The notes beneath the pieces were generated by a model. It saw only the letters and a program-made list of their open reading frames with translations, did no database searches and was not told the DNA's origin. From positions 1-40,626 of the forward strand of contig JBBRNH010000047.1 in NCBI GenBank assembly GCA_038230415.1: a stretch of DNA of 40,626 nt. Direction: 5' to 3'. Shown here piece after piece: positions 9,401-14,111 of this stretch (positions are counted from its first letter, which is position 1; each line of letters starts with the position of its first letter). This DNA comes from JBBRNH01 sp038230415 (GTDB lineage Bacteria > Bacteroidota > Bacteroidia > Cytophagales > Spirosomataceae). Position numbers and translations under genes: made by a program.

Positions 9401-9795
9401 TAGGTCACGAGCAAAACCCCGGCTTTGGGCGCGGGGTTGAGTTTGTTCAGCACCTCGGCCCGCATCAGGACGTTGGCATTTTCGACTTCTTCGTACAGGA
9501 ACGGTTTCTTGTACGACATCGGGAACAGCAGCACTTCGGCCCCGCTCCCGGTTGCGCCGATGAGGTTTTGCAGGTCATTAAAAAAGTAAGATGCCTCGTC
9601 GCGTTCGGTCAGGATAAACAGGTGCGTGCCGCCCGTGAGTTGGTGCAATGCTGCCGCCACCACGGCATCTACGCTGCCCTGCATTCCCTTGATCTGGAGC
9701 CGCAAAAGGTCATCGGTTTTGCGGGTAAGCGGCTCGGCGAGGAGTTTTATGAACGAATCGTCGGTATATAGTTTGAGTAAATCGGCTGGTTTCAT
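6418..9795 (-). CDS. mfd: Transcription-repair coupling factor Mfd
   Basis: This is an 1125-residue SF2 translocase that removes RNA polymerase stalled at DNA damage and recruits UvrA. The N-terminal half is the UvrB-like region, and an RNA-polymerase-interaction domain follows (LQPGDFVTHIDHGIGRFAG, about 445-463). The helicase motifs run in order: Walker A GDVGFGKTE (about 593-601), VIDEEQKFG (DEEQ box, about 690), TATPIPRT, TNIIESGLDI and QMRGRVGRS. A C-terminal TRCF domain ends in ELDRILTALTE. The length is normal. The start gives MKPADLLKLY; the 5' end including this ATG is repeated at 10565-10585. The identity is firm. Confidence 0.97.
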   Translation of the reverse strand: MKPADLLKLYTDDSFIKLLAEPLTRKTDDLLRLQIKGMQGSVDAVVAAALHQLTGGTHLFILTERDEASYFFNDLQNLIGATGSGAEVLLFPMSYKKPFLYEEVENANVLMRAEVLNKLNPAPKAGVLLVTYPEALSEKVINKRSLTANTLTVRKGEKLDVSFVAELLNSYEFEKADFVYEAGQFSVRGGIIDVFSFASEFPYRIDLFDDEVESIRTFNPETQLSTGDAEFVNIIPNIQTKLTQEIRQPFLEFLPKTATVWAKDVEFTLEIIETCFEKVEQSFEATIGGKGGVQVVMDPTDLFETRRSFLNQLKEMRTVEFGRKVYFKTENKLSYPSKIQPAFNKDFKRLVDNLAENQSKGFTNIIAAESQKQLERLRVIFDELDPKLKFQPLNIGLREGFTDETMKIVLFTDHQIFDRYFKYKVQDKFSKSKALTLRELKTLQPGDFVTHIDHGIGRFAGLERVPVGDGVQEAIRLIYRDNDILLVSIHSLHKIAKYSGKEGGPPLMSKLGSQEWENKKSRVRKQVKDIARELIALYAKRRTSSGFQFSRDSFLQVELESSFMYEDTPDQAKATNDVKDDMERPHPMDRLVCGDVGFGKTEVAIRAAFKAVTDGKQVAVLVPTTILAMQHFRTFSERMSDFPVKIDYINRFRTAAQTKEILKEVSSGHINILIGTHRIVNKDIKFKDLGLLVIDEEQKFGVKTKDRLKEMRVEVDVLTLTATPIPRTLHFSLMGARDLSVIATPPPNRQPVTTEVHSFNEALIRDAISYEIRRGGQVFFVHNRVNDIESIGNLVMRLVPDARIGVAHGQMEGDKLEKVMTRFIEGDFDVLVSTNIIESGLDISNANTIIINSAQNFGMSDLHQMRGRVGRSNRKAFCYLLTPPPSTLSTDARKRLQTLEDFSDLGEGFKIAMRDLDIRGAGNLLGAEQSGFINDLGFDTYHKILDETVQELRETEFKDMFETKPGDLNLSLPDTVIETDLPVVIPERYVQNISERLALYTRLDDLKTEAELVAFGQEVLDRFGPLPVEVGNLIKMVNVRWKAEKLHLEKLTLKNNILKGYFVSNENNRAVEAFFNSEGFGKVIEYLKRTPRIFSLKEAKGRPIFTQENVNSVEELDRILTALTE

Positions 9796-9803
9796 CAGTC
9801 AGG
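9783..9803. repeat. 21-bp direct repeat, left copy (start of mfd)
   Basis: CGGCTGGTTTCATCAGTCAGG spans the mfd start codon (CAT at 9793-9795). The same 21 bases with one change (20 of 21 identical) recur at 10565-10585, six bases after the first DUF6934 module. The two copies bracket the module at a distance of 782 bases. Confidence 0.75.
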
Positions 9804-9921
9804 TTGAATGCGCGGCACGAACGCCAAAAACCGCAGAAGGGGTTCTTCGGCGGTTATAAAAGCAACAGAGCGGGGCAGGGTTTTGTTCGGGGTTCCGGGA
9901 CTGTTTTGACCATCTGCCGGT

Positions 9922-9929
9922 TATATTTG
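9922..9929 (+). promoter_or_regulatory. Bacteroidota -7 promoter box of DUF6934 module 1
   Basis: TATATTTG fits the phylum's TAnnTTTG -7 consensus. It starts exactly 38 bases before the ATG of the DUF6934 gene, the same distance as in module 2 (16533). No good -33 TTTG box is seen at the usual spacing. Confidence 0.65.
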
Positions 9930-9959
9930 CTCATTGCCGACTCCGTAAGAAATTGATTG

Positions 9960-10415
9960 ATGGACAGCCCGTATTACGATTTCACTGCGTCTGACGATGC
10001 AACCGTGTTTTGGTTTGAGAGTATCTGGCAAGATGACGTTATCAAGAAGCAAATTAAAATTTCGGCCACGTCAATCCCGAACTTTTATGCGTTGGCATTA
10101 GTAGATTTGATGGCCGATGGCTCATTGAGCGACGTGAACCGCCCCCGGCACGGCAATGTTGAGAAGGTACTGGCAACGGTACTACAAACCATGTTGGTTT
10201 TTATGGACAAGCATCCCGATTCAACCATATTCTTTATGGGCAGTACGCCTGCCCGAACGCGCCTTTATCAGATCGCAATTCAGCGAGAGTTAGAGTCGGC
10301 GGAGTCTATATTCAGCATACAAGGGCTTATTAAAGGCTCATTCTATGATTTTCAACCAGGAAATCAATATGAAGGGTTTGTTGTAACTCGCAAAACAAGT
10401 AGATTAATACGATGA
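9960..10415 (+). CDS. DUF6934 family protein, module copy 1
   Basis: This 151-residue soluble protein has the hallmark GST(P/D)ARTRLYQIAI motif (about residues 94-107) and an N-terminal (Y)YDFTASDDATVFWF block. I match it to the uncharacterised DUF6934 family of Bacteroidota. It shares about 84 of 149 residues with the copy at 16571-17020, and the first 20 residues are nearly identical. I chose ATG 9960 over the TTG three bases upstream because the same ATG context occurs in both copies. The stop overlaps the start of the small downstream gene (ATGA at 10412-10415), so translational coupling is likely. No catalytic site is recognised. Its partner and layout resemble toxin-antitoxin pairs, but this is only inference. 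Confidence 0.8.
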   Translation: MDSPYYDFTASDDATVFWFESIWQDDVIKKQIKISATSIPNFYALALVDLMADGSLSDVNRPRHGNVEKVLATVLQTMLVFMDKHPDSTIFFMGSTPARTRLYQIAIQRELESAESIFSIQGLIKGSFYDFQPGNQYEGFVVTRKTSRLIR

Positions 10416-10558
10416 AAACAGCCGAAAAAACACAAAAACCTGGTGCTGTTAAGAAGCAACTCGGCCAATATAAGACACTTGATGAAGCCGCAGCCGCCAA
10501 AGTAAAACAAGCGGAACAACTGTTGGCAACCGTTGATTGGAGTACATTTAAAAAGTAA
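10412..10558 (+). CDS. Small basic partner protein of DUF6934, copy 1 (48 aa)
   Basis: A 48-residue, Lys-rich protein starts with MKTAEKTQKPGAVKKQLG and ends DWSTFKK. It overlaps the DUF6934 stop by four bases. A counterpart of 49 residues follows the second DUF6934 gene with the same overlap, the same MKTA start and the ending DWTTFKK. Conservation of both ends and of the overlap makes it a real gene despite its size. It contains a predicted helix (KTLDEAAAAKVKQAEQLLA, about residues 21-39). The function is unknown; it may be a regulatory or stabilising partner of DUF6934. Confidence 0.72.
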   Translation: MKTAEKTQKPGAVKKQLGQYKTLDEAAAAKVKQAEQLLATVDWSTFKK

Positions 10559-10564
10559 GCAGAG

Positions 10565-10585
10565 CGGCTGGTTTCATCGGTCAGG
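10565..10585. repeat. 21-bp direct repeat, right copy
   Basis: CGGCTGGTTTCATCGGTCAGG matches the mfd start region 9783-9803 at 20 of 21 positions. It lies directly at the left end of the broken hydrolase remnant and just after the stop of the small module gene. It is therefore an insertion-junction duplication or recombination scar. Confidence 0.65.
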
Positions 10586-10990
10586 GGATGGCCGGGCCAT
10601 TCAAGCATGGTGCAGACAGTGGTGGATATTGACGGGATTCTGGCGTTTATTCACCCTGAATAGGGCGATGGCGACGACAGCAAGAGCGTTTCGGCAGCCA
10701 CAAACTGGTTTGGCGGCAGCAAAACCCAGATTCCCAACCGTTGGCGCGAAGCCTCGGCCCTGAGCTATGCCGGAAAACAAACCGCCCCTACCCTATTTCT
10801 GAACAGTGCAGAACCCCGAATGCACGCCGGGCGCGATGATTTCATGGCGAAAGTAAAGCCGTTCGGGATTTATACGGAGGTGTATGAGTTTGCCGGTGCG
10901 CCACACTCGTTCTGTCTGTTTCACCCCTGGTTGGAGCCAACAGTGCAGCGAATCGAACAATTTTTGGGTAAAGTTCTGGGAGAGAAATAG
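10586..10990 (+). pseudogene. Remnant of an alpha/beta hydrolase (C-terminal part only)
   Basis: In the frame ending at the TAG 10988-10990 one reads MVQTVVDIDGILAFIHPE, then an in-frame TAG at 10661-10663, then a hydrolase C-terminal half including ATNWFGGSKTQ, TAPTLFLNSAEPRMHAG and FAGAPHSFCLFHPWLEP. This matches the end of esterase-type alpha/beta hydrolases, with the catalytic-His region APHSF present. The N-terminal half with the GxSxG nucleophile is absent. The left edge coincides with the 21-bp repeat. It is thus a truncated and stop-interrupted pseudogene, probably cut when the locus was rearranged. Confidence 0.75.
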
Positions 10991-10997
10991 CACCGTC

Positions 10998-11429
10998 TTA
11001 CGCTACATCCTCAAACCCAATTCCTTCTTTTTCAAGTACTTGCCGTATGCGCGGGCTATCCTGAAACACAATAACCAATTCTTTAGAGTCGGTCAGTTCA
11101 TCGGCTTCCACCCATTTCCAGTCTTCGGCAGTGGCATCGAGCATATTTAACACCGATCCAAATTTAGCCGGGTCGCGTTCGCGGGCAACGAGGTCAGTTG
11201 TATTCGTGAAATACAGCACAATACGCTCATCATCAAGCCATTGCAAATCATTCAGCGCGTCGTTGAGCGCATCGAGGTTAAAGCCAAAATCGGGGATTTC
11301 CAGGACATCGGCCATTTCCTGATAAAACTGCCGGAGGGTATTGGCTTTCTGCCCATCTATGTGGGCCACAAACCAATCGGCAAAGCGGTCGGCAAGTTGA
11401 TTTTCGGATGCGGCAACGATAAAATTCAT
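10998..11429 (-). CDS. Barstar-family RNase inhibitor
   Basis: This 143-residue acidic cytoplasmic protein has the barstar fold signature: FYQEMADVLEIPDFGFNLDALNDAL (about 40-64) with LQWLDDE after it. In barstar this region contains the helix and acidic residues that plug the barnase active site. It lies six bases downstream of the gene for a barnase-like ribonuclease, so the pair is toxin and immunity protein in one transcript. The inhibitor is expected to stay in the cytoplasm and protect the producing cell. The ORF ends next to the hydrolase remnant, which is on the opposite strand. Confidence 0.85.
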   Translation of the reverse strand: MNFIVAASENQLADRFADWFVAHIDGQKANTLRQFYQEMADVLEIPDFGFNLDALNDALNDLQWLDDERIVLYFTNTTDLVARERDPAKFGSVLNMLDATAEDWKWVEADELTDSKELVIVFQDSPRIRQVLEKEGIGFEDVA

Positions 11430-11435
11430 AGTGGG

Positions 11436-11930
11436 TTAGTTTTGTACTTCGGTGAAGGTGTTATAGTGGTCATTCGTAAACCAGGCGCGACCATCGGAGC
11501 CGGTAATAAGCCGTTCTGTTCCCCGGTTTCGGCCTCGTTGTTTGGGGTTTACGTCCCATTCCTGGTAGGCAATTCGTCGGCCCGAACCGTCTTGCCGGGG
11601 CAGATGATTCTCAAAATTCCCGAATCGCCGACCACCCACGTATCCATTTTGCGGCTGTCCGTGCTGCCGGATGTAAGTCAGCACGTCATAAACTTTCGGG
11701 GGAATGTTGCCCGGTGGCGAAACCGTTTGCTGATTGTCCCGAAAATGTCCCCGTTGATCGCGGTTGCGGTGCTTTCTATACTGTTTTTTTTCTGTATCCT
11801 GACTCTGTAGACTCTCGTTAGGCTGCTCAAAACCAGCCGATTGTTGACTTTGCTGGCGCGTATCGGTCTGGCAGGAAAAATTTATTGAGCCAAGAAACAG
11901 CAGAAAAGCAAAGGACAGAAAGAATCTCAT
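11436..11930 (-). CDS. Barnase-like guanyl-specific ribonuclease with lipoprotein signal
   Basis: From ATG 11930 the product is 164 residues. It has a hydrophobic signal ending in a lipobox-like NFSC (Cys20), a Gln-rich linker, then a ribonuclease N1/barnase domain (about 76-162). The catalytic set aligns with barnase E73, R83, R87 and H102: Glu124 in YQEWDVN, Arg134 or Arg136 in RGRNRG, Arg140 in TERLITGSD and His155 in NDHYNTFTEV. It is predicted to be exported and anchored, and followed directly by a barstar gene. An upstream in-frame Met at 11957 exists, but starting at 11930 places the signal peptide at the N terminus. The domain is clear. Whether it kills rivals, scavenges RNA or acts otherwise is not shown. 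Confidence 0.85.
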   Translation of the reverse strand: MRFFLSFAFLLFLGSINFSCQTDTRQQSQQSAGFEQPNESLQSQDTEKKQYRKHRNRDQRGHFRDNQQTVSPPGNIPPKVYDVLTYIRQHGQPQNGYVGGRRFGNFENHLPRQDGSGRRIAYQEWDVNPKQRGRNRGTERLITGSDGRAWFTNDHYNTFTEVQN

Positions 11931-11968
11931 GAGACTACAAATGACTGCGGACTTCAAGTGTGCGTTAC

Positions 11969-12262
11969 TTAATTCAGCGAAAACAACGGAATCCGGGCGG
12001 CCACCATGTTATGAAACATAAGCTCGGTAATGTCGGGGGTCATGTATTTGATGAGCGGAAAATCGGCGATGGCTTCGTAAATCTCCAGTTCCGAATCAGC
12101 TTTCATGATGCACCACAATTTAGAACGGTCAATAGATAATGAATAGGATAAGATGCGGCCCTGTTCCATCAACTCATTGATTTTCAGGCGTTGCGCCGGT
12201 ATTCGGCGCATAAAATAGTCGTCCATCTCGGCGATGTCGAACTCAATCATAAACTGGCTCAT
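11969..12262 (-). CDS. Muconolactone delta-isomerase-like small protein
   Basis: This 97-residue protein begins MSQFMIEFDIAEMDDYFM, has a central LMEQGRILSYSLS stretch and contains IYEAIADFPLIKYM. The pattern fits the small ferredoxin-like alpha/beta barrel family that includes muconolactone isomerase. It sits 12 bases downstream of the MhqD-like hydrolase gene, in the same run as a ring-cleaving dioxygenase, so a role in handling aromatic or quinone breakdown products is plausible. No catalytic residue can be assigned. An alternative start four codons later (second Met) is possible. Confidence 0.6.
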   Translation of the reverse strand: MSQFMIEFDIAEMDDYFMRRIPAQRLKINELMEQGRILSYSLSIDRSKLWCIMKADSELEIYEAIADFPLIKYMTPDITELMFHNMVAARIPLFSLN

Positions 12263-12274
12263 CTGGTTGTATTG

Positions 12275-12898
12275 CTATGCGAGTAGCGAATTAACAACGC
12301 TCAACTCGTCTTCGTTGATAGAATGTGGAAAATTCGGGTAAAGTTTCATCGTCACGCTGGCTCCGAGACGTTCAAATACGGCGGCAGATTCTTCAACACG
12401 GGTCTTCGGAATGTGCGAGTCGCGGTCGCTACAGCCCAGAAAGACGGGCGTTTGGGCCAAATCGCCGTCATAGTTTCGGGGCGTTTCGGGCGGGCCAATC
12501 AAGCCGCCACTCAGCCCAAAAACTCCGCCATAAATCGTGGCGTTACGGGCCACAAATTCCAGCGTCAGGCAAGCCCCCTGCGAGAAACCAAGCCAGTAAA
12601 TCTGCGTGGATTTGATGTTATAATCAGCTTGCAGGCGTCCGTGAAGGCTTCCCAGCACTTCCAGAGCCGACGATAACGCCGGTTCGTTTTCGGCCATCGG
12701 AGCCATAAACGAATACGGATACCACGTGTTTCCGGTGGCTTGCGGGGCCACAAACGCAAAACCGGGCGCGTCGAGGTGTTGCCGTAGTGACAGCATATCC
12801 TGCGCCGAACTGCCCCGGCCATGAACCAGAATCATCACTTTTTTGGCTTCTGTCAGGGGGAGACCGGCAGTGACAAAATTATTGGGATTGTGTATCAT
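12275..12898 (-). CDS. MhqD-like phospholipase/carboxylesterase-family hydrolase
   Basis: This 207-residue alpha/beta hydrolase has the oxyanion stretch ILVHGRGSSAQD (about 23-34), the nucleophile motif GFSQGA (Ser106), an acid residue in GCSDRDSHIP (Asp158 or Asp160) and the catalytic His192 in NFPHSINEDE. The length and motifs match PF02230 enzymes. It follows the ring-cleaving dioxygenase by six bases. In Bacillus subtilis the related mhqE and mhqD genes form such a pair and respond to quinones. The same partnership is likely here, with the hydrolase acting on ring-cleavage products, but the substrate is not known. Confidence 0.83.
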   Translation of the reverse strand: MIHNPNNFVTAGLPLTEAKKVMILVHGRGSSAQDMLSLRQHLDAPGFAFVAPQATGNTWYPYSFMAPMAENEPALSSALEVLGSLHGRLQADYNIKSTQIYWLGFSQGACLTLEFVARNATIYGGVFGLSGGLIGPPETPRNYDGDLAQTPVFLGCSDRDSHIPKTRVEESAAVFERLGASVTMKLYPNFPHSINEDELSVVNSLLA

Positions 12899-12904
12899 GG
12901 TTCT

Positions 12905-13843
12905 TTATTTTACCCTAATCACCGGCAAACCTGCTTCAATCTGCGCCCGGCGCGGCTCAATCCATTCGGGTAGTTTCAGGTTTTGGCCCAGTTCAGAGAT
13001 TGGTTCGTCAATGGCAAAACCGGGCGGGTTGGTGGCAATCTCAAACAAGATACCGCCCGGCTCCCGGAAATAAATGCTGTGAAAATAGTTGCGGTCAAGC
13101 ACCGGAGTCGGGTTAAACCCAGCCTCGACAACCTTCTCCCGAATGACTAACTGCGTTTCGTCATTATCGGTCGAAAAGGCCACGTGATGCACCGATCCCG
13201 CGCCCTGCAACGCCCGTGTATCATTGGCAGCGTGTTGCACATCCACGTAGTTACCAGGACTACCAACCCCGGCCCTGAACCGGAACCGACCGTTTTCCTC
13301 CGCTACCAACTCATGATTCATTACCTCGGTGAGCAGTTGGATCGTGCGGTCGGTTTTGAACTCGTTCAGTTCAACCGTATGAAACCCACGCACAGCAAAC
13401 TCTGCCGGAATAGCACCGCCGGTCCAGCCGGTTCGGGTATCGTCGTCGTTAGCCACGAGTTCGACACCGGCCCCGTCGAAGTCCTCAAAGCGGAGGTAGG
13501 TTTCGTCGAAGCGTTTGTGTGGCCCGGCGTAAGCGATGTTAAATTGGTGGAGCCGGTCAATCCAGAAACTCAGCGAATTGGTCGGAATCGAGAAGGCGGT
13601 ATAGGTCAGTTGTCCCCCACCCTTTCGGCCACGCGGCAAATTTCCGTACGGGAAAAACGTCAGAATCGTGCCGGGCGAACCCGTTTCATCGCCGTAGTAC
13701 AGGTGATACACATCGGGCGCGTCAAAGTTGATGGTTTTTTTGATGAGCCGCAGACCGAGAATTCCAGTGTAATAATCCACGTTGCGCTGGGCATCGCCCG
13801 CAAGCGTTGTAACATGGTGCAGGCCGTTGATGAGTGTTTCCAT
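12905..13843 (-). CDS. Ring-cleaving dioxygenase, VOC family (MhqO/MhqE-like)
   Basis: This 312-residue protein is a tandem vicinal-oxygen-chelate enzyme: INGLHHVTTLAGD opens the first module (His9/His10) and GSVHHVAFSTDNDE opens the second (about 215-228). GILFEIATNPPGFAIDE (about 272-288) supplies the metal-binding Glu. The length equals that of B. subtilis MhqO. Such enzymes open hydroquinone or catechol rings using Fe(II). It is the first gene of the five-gene minus-strand run. A palindrome TGTATATACA at 13865-13874 lies just upstream and could be an operator, but no regulator gene is visible. Confidence 0.87.
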   Translation of the reverse strand: METLINGLHHVTTLAGDAQRNVDYYTGILGLRLIKKTINFDAPDVYHLYYGDETGSPGTILTFFPYGNLPRGRKGGGQLTYTAFSIPTNSLSFWIDRLHQFNIAYAGPHKRFDETYLRFEDFDGAGVELVANDDDTRTGWTGGAIPAEFAVRGFHTVELNEFKTDRTIQLLTEVMNHELVAEENGRFRFRAGVGSPGNYVDVQHAANDTRALQGAGSVHHVAFSTDNDETQLVIREKVVEAGFNPTPVLDRNYFHSIYFREPGGILFEIATNPPGFAIDEPISELGQNLKLPEWIEPRRAQIEAGLPVIRVK

Positions 13844-13954
13844 GATGATGATCGTATTATTTGATGTATATACAGTTAATTTTGGATAGAAGTTCAGGAA
13901 ATTTACGGTCTGGAACTATGTCATAAAATGCTTAGTTACGCCATCACTAATCTA

Positions 13955-14026
13955 AAGGGGTGCCTTAATACAACGGGCTGAGATTATACCCATTGAACCT
14001 GCCCAGGTAATGCTGTGGAAGGGAAG
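13955..14026 (+). promoter_or_regulatory. TPP riboswitch (THI element)
   Basis: The conserved THI landmarks appear in order: GGGGTGCC (13957-13964), GGGCTGAGATTATACCC (13975-13991 region), GAACCTG, then GGTAATGC (14006-14013) and GGAAGGGA. These are the pyrimidine-sensor and pyrophosphate-sensor helices of thiamin-pyrophosphate riboswitches. The element lies 85 bases upstream of the TonB-dependent receptor, so TPP should reduce receptor expression. A small hairpin CGGCA-ACAG-TGCCG (14032-14045) and a T-run follow, which could be part of the expression platform. Confidence 0.93.
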
Positions 14027-14111
14027 AGAGTCGGCAACAGTGCCGCAATCATCATTTTTTATTTAACCTAACCGTAGGTTGGCCCCTTGCCTATCGTGAC
14101 CGTTTTCTGTC

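Noticed and set aside
13865..13874. Palindrome TGTATATACA upstream of the dioxygenase gene
   Set aside because: It is short and AT-rich and no matching regulator is present, so it is mentioned only as a possible operator.
14032..14060. Hairpin CGGCA-ACAG-TGCCG plus T-run as the riboswitch terminator
   Set aside because: The stem is only five bases and the T-run begins about nine bases later, so a transcription terminator cannot be claimed.
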